Source: Dipteris shenzhenensis (lineage: Eukaryota; Polypodiophyta; Polypodiopsida; Gleicheniales). Taken from it: a stretch of 64,000 bases of DNA. Within the stretch, counting starts at the first letter, position 1. The number at the start of each line of letters is the position of its first letter. The stretch is from the NCBI GenBank assembly GCA_047967505.1, contig CM106539.1. One strand, written 5' to 3'. The position numbers and the translations under genes were made by a program. Shown here piece after piece: positions 32,267-42,625 of the stretch. The notes below the pieces were generated by a model. The model was not told where the DNA came from. It saw only the letters and a program-made list of their open reading frames with translations, and did no database searches.

Positions 32267-33829
32267 ATGAGGCTGGGAGTGACGGAGCTATGGCCATACC
32301 TGGGCTCCTTGCTGGGCTTCGTAGCGTTCGGGCAGACGATACTGAGTGCGGTGTTGCCGATGGAGGTGCGCGTGATGCTTGGAAGGCTCACCGCGCGACT
32401 GCTAGATTGGTTCTCCAGCTACAGCTTCATCGACATCCCGGAGTACGATGGCGTGACCAACAACGAGCTCTACGGCGCCATCAAGCTCCATCTGAGCAGC
32501 GCGACTCCTCTGTTAGCGAGGAGATTGAATCTGTGTCGACCCACGAACTCGAGCAGCTTCACCTACAGTCCTGCCAACAATGAGCGCCTTCCGGAGACAT
32601 ACAAAGGTGCAAAGCTATGGTGGGAGCATCAGGTGACGATGAAGGAGCATCAGAGCTACTCTTGGAGACCCATGCCCGATGAGAAGCGCTGCTTCACGCT
32701 CCGAATTCACAAGAACGATAAAGATCGAATTCTGGTTCCTTACCTGGAATTCATCATGGAACACGCCAAGGAAATCCGACGCCTCAACCGTGACCGACTC
32801 TTGTACACCAATAGCAAAGGCATGTCGTGGGAATCCCGCTCGCAGCCTTGGGAATCCGTCTCCTTCAAGCACCCCTCCACCTTCGAGACTCTTGCGCTTG
32901 ATCCTGCTCGTAAGGCCTTGCTCATGGCTGATTTACAGGCATTCGCCAAGGGGGAGGAGTTCTATCGCAAGACTGGCCGGGCCTGGAAGCGCGGATACCT
33001 GCTCTACGGGCCTCCTGGTACCGGGAAGTCCAGCATGATCGCAGCCATGGCGAATTTTCTGGGTTATGATGTCTACGACCTGGAGCTCACCGAAGTGCAG
33101 ACGAATGCAGAGCTTCGCAAGCTCCTCATCAGGACGACAAACAAGTCGATTATTGTGATAGAAGATATAGATTGCTCGTTGAATCTTACGAACAGATCAA
33201 AGACGCGACGGAGGGAGTTGAAAGGAGATTCTGGTGTTCTTGGGAAGCCTGACGGGGAGCAGTCGAGTTCTATGACTCTTTCAGGCCTACTTAATTTCAC
33301 CGACGGACTTTGGTCTTGCTGTGGGAGCGAACGAATTTTCGTTTTCACCACCAATCACATAGAGCGCCTCGACCCTGCTCTCCTTCGATCTGGACGTATG
33401 GATATGCACATTCATATGTCCTTCTGTACGTTCCCAGCTTTCAAGATTTTGGTGGCCAACTATCTAGGCCTCCATGATCATCGCCTTTTCCCTGACGTGA
33501 AGCTGCTAATAGATGATGCCCACATGACCCCCGCAGACGTGAGTGAGATGCTTGTGAAAAATCGAGACCATCCTGATATCGCTATGGAAGAGATGCTCAC
33601 TGAGTTGAGAGCTGCTCGAGCCAAACCTTGGCCTCCTACTCCAGCTATAGAAGAAAATAGCATAGTTGAAGATGCTGAAGAAGAGAAGCACACCCTGGAA
33701 GATAAACCTTCAGATGACTCGAGCAAGCAATATGTAGTATGTGATGTCTGTGATAGGCTTGTGAAATTACCAAAACCAAGGTCTTCGGGCAAAGAAGACG
33801 CAGATGCTGATGGTAGCGAAACATTTTGA
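32267..33829 (+). CDS. AAA-ATPase, BCS1/AATP-like, probably membrane-anchored
   Basis: A complete intronless frame of 520 residues. A hydrophobic helix (about residues 9-31, LWPYLGSLLGFVAFG) suggests an N-terminal membrane anchor. An AAA-associated region follows (about 30-225, with FSSYSFIDIPEYDG and LWWEHQV). The AAA module has Walker A GPPGTGKS at 248-255, Walker B IIVIED at 295-300, sensor-1 Asn363 in FTTNH, and second-region-of-homology arginines in LLRSGRMD (R374, R377). An acidic/Ser tail follows from about 455. Members of this plant family are ATP-driven mitochondrial outer-membrane or ER proteins, many induced by stress, and usually 450-550 residues without introns. The first Met is chosen because it keeps the anchor helix; its context (C at -3) is not ideal. 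All catalytic residues are present, so the gene looks functional. Substrate and exact subfamily are not determinable. Confidence 0.95.
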   Translation: MRLGVTELWPYLGSLLGFVAFGQTILSAVLPMEVRVMLGRLTARLLDWFSSYSFIDIPEYDGVTNNELYGAIKLHLSSATPLLARRLNLCRPTNSSSFTYSPANNERLPETYKGAKLWWEHQVTMKEHQSYSWRPMPDEKRCFTLRIHKNDKDRILVPYLEFIMEHAKEIRRLNRDRLLYTNSKGMSWESRSQPWESVSFKHPSTFETLALDPARKALLMADLQAFAKGEEFYRKTGRAWKRGYLLYGPPGTGKSSMIAAMANFLGYDVYDLELTEVQTNAELRKLLIRTTNKSIIVIEDIDCSLNLTNRSKTRRRELKGDSGVLGKPDGEQSSSMTLSGLLNFTDGLWSCCGSERIFVFTTNHIERLDPALLRSGRMDMHIHMSFCTFPAFKILVANYLGLHDHRLFPDVKLLIDDAHMTPADVSEMLVKNRDHPDIAMEEMLTELRAARAKPWPPTPAIEENSIVEDAEEEKHTLEDKPSDDSSKQYVVCDVCDRLVKLPKPRSSGKEDADADGSETF

Positions 33830-33979
33830 GATCTGAAAGAGCAGCTCATTGCATCCTGTCTTCCCCAGCAATGAGATATATTACTTGACGGTTCTCTTCA
33901 CGGAGATGACGGCTACCAAAACTGTAACACGGTAGATTTCTGAACTAGAGGCTTGTAAGTTTTCATGAGCTCTAACCAC

Positions 33980-33981
<2 letters not shown>

Positions 33982-34027
<46 letters not shown>
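33982..34027 (+). repeat. (TC)n-(AC)n compound microsatellite
   Basis: About fourteen TC units followed by eight to nine AC units, starting about 150 bp after the ATPase stop codon and probably in or near its 3' untranslated region. Confidence 0.95.
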
Positions 34028-35331
34028 TCTGTCTTGTCCCTTTTCTTAAATACCTAGTATTCCAAACATCTGATCTTACTTTGTCAGAGGGCATATGAAG
34101 CAAAGATGTTTCCTCTCTAGGCTGTTATGCTTGCTGTTTCTGTATACATGACCCCTCTCTTGTTTATATTCCTTGCCAATTCCTCTTCTCACTAGTAGTT
34201 TAGCAGAGTTGAGGATCTTATTCATCTTGAGCCCAAAAAAAAAGAACGCTTGTTTGGGGCTTATGTTAGCCAGCCTGGGGTTTTAGTGTGCTCAGAATGT
34301 CAACTTGTAGCCTTGAGGACGTGGCTATTGTGATTGGAGCACCCAGCATGAGGGCAACAGTTGGATAGAATGTCAAATTTTCAGAGGACACCTAGTGGAC
34401 TAAGAGGCAAGGCGTCACCTGGCTATGTCAACTCAAGTCTCCTGCAACCATCACAGGAGGAAGTCTCTGCCTGGAGATCTCTGGTGACTAAGGGCGTAGA
34501 ACATAATAGAACCAAGTAACAGGTTACTGATTAAGTGATCAGGTTTGTATCACCACTCATTGCATTGAAGGGACTACTTATGTATGCTGATTTTCACATA
34601 TATGGTGATACGGAAACACAGATACCTCTGTAGATGAAGTTGCTTAGGAGAGAGAAAAAAGTGATGCATGTGTATTCATGAAAAATGGTGTGGGAAATCA
34701 AGAAACACACAAACAATGGCTGGTTCAGACTGAACACAGGCTTAGCTTCAGAGGATGCACCATACATGGTTGTAAATACTGCCCTTTTTTCCTGGTCTTT
34801 CTTAATGTGGAATTTTCAAACTCACTGTGGCATAAATGTATTCAGATTTTAAAGAGCACAGTTCTGTAGCGTTGACTCTGTGTCCTGCTGGGATTGTGTT
34901 TGCCTTTAGGCGCTCAGCATGTTGTCCTTTGCATTTGCTTGTCAATACTGCTGTAAATATGTCTGCCTCTAAGCTTTTGGAGTCCCAATAGTGGTTCATC
35001 TGGGGTTTAACAATGCTGGTAAAGCGGAGGATCCTTTGCAACTACCACCTGAGCTCCAGTTTGTGCAGTAGATGCACCCAAGATGCAGCCTTGGCTGCTA
35101 GCGTTTGGACCAGAAATAGGCCTTTGTGTGGTTTGAAGATTATTTCTCCATTTTTTGGGTGCTTTGTGCAGTGTCCTTGTGAGGGCGGTCATACCTTCTG
35201 CAGTGTTCTCATGGTTGGCAAGGTGTCTCAAGTTCCATGGATGATTTGTCGGAGGGACTACGTGCTCCATATAATATGAATGAGAGGTGGGCTTTCTTCT
35301 AGATATCCCTCCACCTTTTATGGGAATTTAT
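34028..35331. other. 3' flank of the ATPase gene; no gene recognised
   Basis: No second coding motif is seen. Frames such as 35013-35279 lack known domains. A polyadenylation site for the upstream gene must lie in the first few hundred bases, but I see no clear AATAAA. Confidence 0.45.
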
Positions 35332-35432
35332 GGGGGATAGCTATGGGATAGGGTGTGGGATCCCCCTAGTTAGTGCAACCTGGGGGAGAGCTATGGGATA
35401 GGGTGTGGGATCCCCCTAGCCAGTGCAACCTG
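35332..35432 (+). repeat. 50-bp tandem duplication inside a putative LTR end
   Basis: CTATGGGATAGGGTGTGGG occurs at 35341 and 35391, each followed by ATCCCCCTAG and AGTGCAACCTG. The period is 50 bp. Confidence 0.9.
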
Positions 35433-35461
35433 TGGCGGAACTTCGACATGGTATCAAGAGC
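35433..35461 (+). mobile_element. Putative LTR 3' end with primer-binding site
   Basis: CTTCGACA at 35441-35448 is followed by TGGTATCAAGAGC, an initiator-tRNA-like PBS with one extra base. This is what an LTR/leader junction looks like. The 5' end of the LTR is not found and no gag follows, so it may be a solo or truncated element. Confidence 0.5.
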
Positions 35462-37037
35462 AGGCAGTTGCCTGGTGATGCCTGATGGTGCGATTTGACA
35501 GTGTGCTGTGTGTGCAGTGCAATGCCCGGCGGCTCTTGTGGGAATTATAGCTCTTGTTTGGTCGGTGGAGATCACACATAATGGCGACAATGAGGGGTGT
35601 GGGGGAGGCAATGGTCTCCACCTCTTGCTATATGTCCCAAATACATTGATATCTAAAGATGTTCTTGGTTGTAAAGAGGAGCTGAGCCCTCTAGTAGACA
35701 TCCTCTTGAGTTTTATGGGAGTCTACAATGCTATGGGGTAGACGTGCAGAGAGGACAGAGAGCTTTTGGGGAGTGGGTTCTGAAAGCAAGGTATGCTGGT
35801 TGAACCTTAGCAATGAAATGGTCTGGTTCTTTTTTGTGCAGTGTTAGCTTGTCACCTTATCCTCTCTGGTATAGGTCTCTTACAGATTTCTTTAACTTTG
35901 ATAGAAAAAGCCTCTTCGATTCTCCTGGGGCTTCTCAACCACACGACCCCTTTTGAATCTTCCATCCCATCATTAGCTTGCCCACAGATATATATTGAGG
36001 TCTTGTATGCCCATTGCTCTTATGTCTTTTCTATTGTTACCTAAAAGAAAAGTCCCTTCGTGTTTTCAAGGAGGATCTTGCACTGAAGTATTGGATGGTT
36101 CTAAGGGTCCAGGATGTGGACCTCTGGTGATCGCTGTTAAGGGATTGCCTGTGTAACTCAGGAGTGCTTATTCTGAGGGTCTAATCATTGCAAAGATTGT
36201 GCATGAAGCAGGTGAAAACAAAAATTTTGCAAGTTCGAAAATATCTGAAAACATGGCGATGGTTAAGCCTTGTCATTGGAACTTCATATTTTCCTTCCGC
36301 AGCTTTGTTCTTGAAAATGGAATGCAGGTACATGTTTTGTTAGCATTGATGATTGATGACAACATATAGTCCATAATATGCTTGGAGTTGATGGTGCAAG
36401 TTGAGTGCCATGAAGTGAATCCATATGTCTTGTTCAAGGGTGTGATGCTAATATTCTGTATGTATGAGCCGTGCATTGATGTGTATAAGTGAGAATAATT
36501 TATTTTGATAGGGAGCAAGTCAAATAAATTGTGTGAGCATTTTAGTATGCTAATCACTTCTTTTTGTTCGTGTTCTTTCTCAGTTTAGAGAACATCTAGA
36601 GTTAATAATGTCTAAAACTTGAAATTTAGATTATCTCTGCTATAAGTAGGTTTTCAAACCTGCAATTAAGACCTGAATGAAATTGTTTGGTGTGTTTAAA
36701 AATTTGTACAAAACGTTCCTACGTGAAATCGACTGCATTACGTCTGGGTGAAATCCTTGGGTGTGCAAAAACTTGCAAGGAGGTTTCCTACCTAAAGTTG
36801 ACTCCAAAAAATGGATAAGTTGTATTATAGTGGAACCTGTACACCAATGTCTATGTTTGCTTTGGGCTTGCATAAAATCAAAGACATAACCACCCACAAA
36901 AAACATCGTTGTGATAGAGACTGGGTTGGAACGCTTAAGCCTTGCCAAGGTGGAGCTAATGAAAAGAAGCTCCAATGTAGAGAGGAGAGTAGTGTAAGAG
37001 AGAGAATTGATGACAAAGAGGCTTCCCTCAGGGTCTG
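35462..37037. other. No recognisable gene
   Basis: No gag or pol motif follows the putative PBS. Frames at 36273-36557 and 36640-37082 (-) show no known domain. Confidence 0.45.
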
Positions 37038-38375
37038 GTGAGCGCGCTTCCCGGGTGCATGTCCGACAAGTCTATTAGTCATGAAGGGTGTCTGAAACGC
37101 GCAAGAGTGGATGAGCTGGGGGATAATGGCTCTGGGGAGTCTTCAATGAGTGAAGCGATAGATGCTCACACGGGGGAGGTAGGTGAGGAAGGAAGCTCAG
37201 AGGACGCGCTGCTGGCTCTTGGAGTGCGTGTTGGTGCCTTCCCTCCGTTAACGGCTGAGACAGAAGGTTGATTGGACAAAGGAGCCTCAATGGAAGCGTG
37301 TAAAACCAGACCGGAGCCCCTCTCGTACGCGGAAAAGGCGGGTCGAAGAATCAACAGCGGATTTTCTTGCTTAGAGGATGAGGAAGCCCCGAAACTGCTA
37401 CTAGTCGTGGGCGCTAGAAGAGCCAAAGAGGTGGAGAGAAAACCTTGGTTCGAGGCCAGCAAAAAGGCATTTGGTGACTTGCAGGCTTGACCTCCAGGAC
37501 CTCAAACCAGAGCTCATGCGTCTGGCCAAGGGAGGGGTGTATTTCTTTTTCACAGGAAGGATCTCGACCACGACCGAGCTTGCAGGCCTGTTGCAATACG
37601 AGTGTGAGATCCCGGCTGATGGCTTCTCGTCGAGATTTTTAGGCAAATGGTTCTTCTTGGTGAGATTCACCTCTGAGGAGCTGAGAAACGAAGTAGTTGG
37701 CAAAGCCTTCCGATTCGCGGGTGCCACGGTGCTGGTGATCCCATGGAGCCCATCCTTCAGCATAGAATTCCAGGAGTGCCCCGTTTGGGTGGAGTTCTCG
37801 GGCCTACCGGTGCTCTTGGCAAGCTCGATGGAAGCCCTGCTAGCCACTCTGGGCAGGATCCTGGTGGTGCCGCAGGCACCGCCCTCCTCGACTGAAGCAC
37901 GGAAAGCCTGGATCCTCTGGACCGAAGCACGGAGACACCTGATTTCGTCACAGTGGAGATCTCCAAAGGTGCGGTTTGGCCACGTTCGAACTCCTGCTAT
38001 TTGTGTCATGCAACTAACCACTACGTGCGTAATTGCCCCAAGAGATCGGCGAACACCAGACGTGCAGAAACAGAGAACGAAGGGAAAGCGGGGGAGCCCC
38101 CTGGGAACCAAGAGACCAGGACACCCGCGGCTTCCCCCAACAAAACACAGGGCGGAGATAAAGATGAGGCAGACCCACAGGGAGCCCAGAAAGAAAAGGA
38201 GGAGACAAGATTGAGAAGAACGGACCCCAGAGCAATGAAGGATGGATGCCGGTCGGAAAAAAGGGGAAAGCAGAGCCTCGGCATGCCAAGCCGAGCCTAC
38301 CGAAGGAAGGTCACTTTAGCGATGCTTCCTCTGACAATATCTAGGAAACGAGACCGGTCCAACATAGAGTCCTAG
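37038..38375 (+). pseudogene. LINE ORF1 (DUF4283-like, zinc knuckle)
   Basis: The N-terminal part (37038-37490) is one frame with an in-frame TGA at 37269. It shifts to the frame at 37471-38090, which has the DUF4283-type segments GGVYFFFTGRI, KWFFLVRFTSEELRNEV and CPVWVEFSGLPV. A second shift near 37950 leads to the zinc knuckle CYLCHATNHYVRNC (CX2CX4HX4C) at about 37998-38040, followed by a basic tail to 38375. ORF1 proteins of plant L1 elements bind element RNA. Three lesions make this copy non-functional. Confidence 0.85.
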
Positions 38376-38659
38376 GTGGGCATACTCCTGGGGGACAACG
38401 CAAGAGATGGATGAGGAAGTGGTCCTCGCGACACCGGAGGAAGACCTCCCAAAAGCTTACCATCAGAAGCGGCCACCGGAAGAGAAAGATGTGGACGGAG
38501 CAGCCTCGGAGACACGTCTAGGAGGGATCTACCCCCGCAACCTGCCGACTATGTCGAAACGACTCAAAGACATGGCCGGAAATGCCGGGCAAGGTAAGGA
38601 GAACCGTTTCCATTTTATTCGTGATGCATATAGGGTCTTGGCAAGCCAAGAAGCCCCAT

Positions 38660-39400
38660 AGAATGTCGGGCAAAGAGGTGAGGTCGGTGGTGTCGGTTTC
38701 GTGGAACCTGAGAGGGTGCTGCAGCCCGGGGAAGCAACACGCATGCATGGCGACCCTGCGGAAGCTCAACCCGGACATAGTCCTTCTGCAGGTGATAAAA
38801 TGCGGGGGTCGGACGGATTCTGGTTCTCCCTGAAAAAGATGGGCTATACCCCCTTTGTGAGAACAGCCCCCTAAGAGGGAAAGGGGGCTCGGCCATTTTG
38901 ATAAGGCCACAGCCAAGGCGAGAGAACTCTTCAGGGACAAGGAGGGGTGCTTCATTGCAGTCGTTGTAGAGATTGAGGCTTTTGAAGTAAACACAATAAG
39001 CGCCTATGCCCCTAATGCAGTGAAACTCAGAGCTGAGTGTTGGGGGCTGCTCAACTCTCACATCGCTGGGAGTAGGTGGATACTTGGAGGAGACTGGAAC
39101 TTTACAGAGAAATCAGAAGACCGATCACATGTGCTGTGCCAGACGTTGGGTGCAGAATTAGAAGCTTGGTCTCAACTATGCTTGAACAAAGGCTTAACTG
39201 ATTCGGCAGAGATCAACCCCGTTGGGTACAGAGGATTCTCTTGGTCCAACAGACAAATGGGAGAAGAATATCGTGCCGCCAGACTGGACAGGTTCTACCT
39301 CTCAGATGAGCGGCGAGATCGCACAACACTCCTGCATTTCAGACCACAGCCCGGTGGTGTGGCGGTTTAGTCTCCCAGTGCAGATCACACACGCGTTCGA
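38660..39400 (+). pseudogene. LINE ORF2 apurinic-type endonuclease
   Basis: Segments in order are VSWNLRGCCSPGK and LRKLNPDIVLLQ at 38690-38795, GGDWNF at about 39080, FSWSN and ARLDRFYLS at about 39235-39305, and SDHSPV at about 39340. These mark the endonuclease/exonuclease/phosphatase fold that nicks target DNA. The catalytic Glu normally following LLQ is Val (LLQV), which should abolish activity. Frame changes occur near 38880 and 39340. Confidence 0.85.
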
Positions 39401-39466
39401 GTCTCCCTGAACGAGTCTCCCTTTGCTCTCGACAACAGATTTCTCCGGCGCAGGGACCTCTGCAAA

Positions 39467-40760
39467 ATGGTCAGGGAGTCCTGGGCCACAGGCAGAGAGA
39501 GGAATGAGGATCCATGCCTACGCTGGGACAAATCAATCACATCAGTGGTCAAGGGAGTCAAGAGCTGGATGCAACAAGAATGCAGAAGGGAAGGGAAACT
39601 AGTGGACCTCCTCAGGACCCGCCTAGCCTTGAGAAATGCTGCGGATTTGGCACCAAAGGATGCAGTATGCACAACCCTTTTAGCAGAAATAGAGAGCTAT
39701 ATTCAAAAAAGGGAAATGGATGAGGCGGAACGCGCTAGAGCCAAAAGCGGACAGATGTGGCTGGAGCTTGGAGATTGCCCATCCAAATTCTTCTTTCAGA
39801 TGGCGAAAAGAAAGGCCGAGAGGAATAAAATTGACAGAATCTTTAACAGTGAAGGAGAACTTGTAACCGAATTCTGGCATATAGCTGACATCTTCAAAAC
39901 CCACCTGGGAGATATAGTGGGCAGAAAAGCAGACCAAAATCAGCAATGGGAAGATGCTATGGCCTCTGCCTTGACAGGAGTGGAGCCCAGAGTCTCTGAG
40001 GGGCAGAGATCCCTCCTAGCAAGACCCTCCGACATGCAGGAAGCTCATGAGACCCTTTGAGGAATGAAGAAGGACCGAGCCCCGGGCCCGGACGGGTTGA
40101 CCACAGAATTCTGCCTTTGCTTCTGGGACATCCTAGGTGAGGATCTGGTAGAGATGCTCAATGCAGCAGTGGACAGAGGATCCCTCTCAGCTGACGTGAA
40201 TGCAGGCCTTATGAAATTGTTCCCGAAGCGGCAAAGCAGAAGCCATGTCGGTGACTGGCGACCAATCATCATGCTCAATACTTCTAGCTAAGATGATGGC
40301 GCAGAGAATAAGCTTCCTATGCACACAGCTGGTGGACGCGGAACAATCTGGCTTTGTTAAATCCCGGGAGATATTCAATAACATTCTCAATGTCTCTATG
40401 GCAATTGACTTCCCTGAGAAAAAGGGCACGAATCTAATGATCTTCGGCTTAGATCTCGACAAAGCTTACGACAGGCTGAGATGGGATTTCATTGAGAGGG
40501 TCTTCGCCAAGCTAGGGTTCGGGAAGAGATTTGGATTTATGCTCTCAACCCTGTTCAGTAATGCAGCAGCAATCCTGTGCCTAAACGGAGGTATTGTGGG
40601 AAGATTCGATCTCAACAGATAGGTCCGCCAAGGGTGCTCTATTGCTCCCCTTCTCTTTGCTGTATGCACAGTGCTGTTAATGCAGATGCTTAAGACCTCG
40701 CAAGAGGTGGGGAAATTCAAAGGGGTGATGATGCCTTCCGGGGAGAGTCTCTGTGGACCT
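39467..40760 (+). pseudogene. LINE ORF2 reverse transcriptase
   Basis: The connector (39467-40060) holds WLELGDCPSKFFFQMAKRKA, typical of L1 RTs before the palm. A TGA at 40058 interrupts just before KKDRAPGPDGLTTEF. A frame change follows near 40250, then EQSGFVKSREIFNNIL, FGLDLDKAYDRLRWDFIE and, after a TAG at 40619, RQGCSIAPLLFAVC. The following FADD catalytic box is missing. Sequence runs from the MPSGESL segment straight into unrelated or later ORF2 sequence, so several hundred bases are deleted. The enzyme is dead. Confidence 0.9.
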
Positions 40761-40895
40761 TCTACAACAGCCACTGGGCTCAAATAGAGAAACTATTTCG
40801 TGCATTCTTGTGGTCAAGAGATACGTGGCAAAGCATATCCGATGGGCACAATACTTTGCACACACCTTCAACTAGGTAGAATCAACTTACATGCA

Positions 40896-40975
40896 AAGTG
40901 CAAGATACTGTCCTATCTTGTCAGACCATGCTGTAGGTGCTTGCTTCAAGCCATATAAGGCTTTCTTCAACCTAT
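40896..40975 (+). repeat. 80-bp patch homologous to copia RT inside the LINE
   Basis: This block aligns base by base with 23130-23209 in the copia RT at 22790-24018, with around eight differences. It is the part coding [14 protein letters not shown] on the opposite strand. LINE ORF2 sequence continues on both sides. The block is foreign to a LINE and is best explained as filler DNA or a small copia-derived insertion. Confidence 0.85.
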
Positions 40976-41956
40976 AAGTCGCTGGTAGGTAAATGGATGC
41001 CCAGGCTGTTTGCTGACAATGCCCCATGGATTCAGATGGCCAAGTGGTTTATAGAGAATGGGTGTGCAGCTAGAGCAGGGTCATGGAGTGCATTGAACTG
41101 GTACAAGAGACTCTTCTCTGACTTCCCTCTTAAAATCAAAGGCTCAGACCTGGTCACGTCCCTTTGCAAGGCGTGGAAAATCTGCATCAGAGGTAGACCA
41201 GGACTGAGGGGGGATGGAAGCCTCTGTGAGTCCATATGGTGGGGGAAAGCCCTAGCAACAAGAGATGCACCGTTTGCTAGGCTAAACATAACAACGGCGA
41301 CAAATACATTTAGAAAGGGACCAGACTTGGAGCCAAATCTGGAATGACAGAAAAGGGGATGGAGGCCATAAGGGACAGATTTGGGTTGAACCCCCGGGAA
41401 GCCTAGTTAGTGTGATCCTGGAGTAGTTGCCAGACTCGTGGCCCACTAACAGTATTGCGGCAAAATCAGGACTGGACTCTCAGTGGTGTTTGAGAAGGAC
41501 GATGCTGAGAAAGCTCTCGGTGATAAAAATTTACAACGGCCTGATTGAGGGAGGCACCCGCACGGCGGCCCTGAATAAAGCCTGGGGCTTGTGTAGATGG
41601 GCAGCCTGGTGTAGAGCCCGTCTGACAGACGTATGGAAAGGGTGCAGGGTAGGGAAGCTAAGCTTCCTGATATGAAAAACTTTAAACCAGTGGATCCCAG
41701 TCCGGTCCCGATTGGCGAAATACATGGATACGAGTCACCTCTGCCCGCTACTCCACCTGTTTGGGGATGCCCGATGGCTAAAGCAGCGTGGCAGATAATG
41801 GCAGCGAGAATCAGGAGATGCGGGCTTATGCACAACTTCAAGCTGGGCACCAACTGGAAAGCAGCCCTGGTGAGGGATAACTACAGGTTTACCTCCACGC
41901 TGAAGGCGTGCTGGCCATACGTACGTGGCGCGGTCTTACTCTCAATCTGCTTTTGA
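40976..41956 (+). pseudogene. LINE ORF2 C-terminal region
   Basis: Frames at 40937-41347 (LVGKWMPRLFADNAPWIQM, CKAWKICIRGRPGL) and 41633-41956 (WGCPMAKAAWQIMAARIR) fit the C-terminal part of L1 ORF2. The latter falls where a Cys-rich zf-RVT segment is usual. Several frame changes are needed. The 3' untranslated region continues to the A-rich tail at 42166-42180. Confidence 0.65.
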
Positions 41957-42461
41957 CCGCAGCGCAACAGGGACCAAAGACACCATGGTCATCAACCTGA
42001 CCAGAAGAAACCTTTCTGAGATAAGCTTCATAGCCCAGAAGCATGACCCGTGGCTGTGTACTCCTAGGTGCTGGTGACAGCGTAGGCCACGGGTGGGAAG
42101 CCCTTTAAGATGCCCCATTTTTGTACACTTCTGTTAACTAGTAATAAAATCGGCTTTTTCCTTATTTAAAAAAAATAAAAAATCCTGCGAAACATGGCCC
42201 GACCAAGATAAATCATCTAAAATGGGTCTGCTAATTACTAATTAAAAAAATTCATGATCTACTAATTCAAGCTTCAGATTTCCATGGGATTTGTTCGAAC
42301 AGGTTTGTAATTTTGGGGTTCAATTGTCTATGCATTTCAAATTTACATTTGAGCTACAAAACTAAATTGCTTTGAGAGATTCACTCTTAAATTAATCTAA
42401 GTTAAATTAACTCTAAACTAGTTTAGCCTAAGTTAACCACTCCACCTCGCCTCATCCCACC

Positions 42462-42482
42462 CCCCCCCCGCGCGCCCCCCCG
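42462..42482 (+). repeat. C-rich tract with central CGCGCG
   Basis: Runs of ten and seven C flank a short CGCG core, within a GC-rich block (42440-42620) unlike the AT-rich DNA just to the left. It marks a sharp composition boundary. Confidence 0.6.
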
Positions 42483-42625
42483 TTTCCCACTCCCCTCGCG
42501 ATGGCCTGTAGGTCTTGGTCCGCCCTCCGCGCAGCTGGGGCCTGCCCGTCCTTCTCCGCCTCTCTACCCCCCCCCCCCTCCCCTCTTCTTTTCCTCAGGC
42601 CCGCCATGGTAAATTCCTATCCTTG

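Larger units (their letters stand above)
37038..42180 (+). mobile_element. L1-like LINE, nearly full length but broken
   Basis: The order is ORF1 (DUF4283-like region and zinc knuckle), ORF2 endonuclease, RT and C-terminal region, then an AATAAA at 42142-42147 and an A-rich tail ending near 42180. That is a plant L1-type non-LTR element. It is richer in G+C and CpG than surrounding DNA, so it has suffered less CpG decay than the LTR elements here. Yet it has in-frame stops, frameshifts, a deletion removing the RT active-site box, and an 80-bp copia-derived insert. The exact 5' end and target-site duplication were not found. Confidence 0.9.

Noticed and set aside
31962-32297. Minus-strand frames overlapping the ATPase start
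   Set aside because: They are antisense shadows of GC-rich sequence with no recognisable domain.
15261-35000. CRISPR-like arrays were considered for the many tandem repeats
   Set aside because: Repeats are directly adjacent duplications without regular unique spacers, and the DNA is eukaryotic.
37440-37460. GGTTCGAGGCC resembling a tRNA B box
   Set aside because: It lies inside LINE ORF1 coding sequence and has no A box at the right distance.
37401-38111. A 236-codon minus-strand frame
   Set aside because: It lies exactly opposite LINE ORF1, whose plus-strand DUF4283 and zinc-knuckle motifs are convincing.
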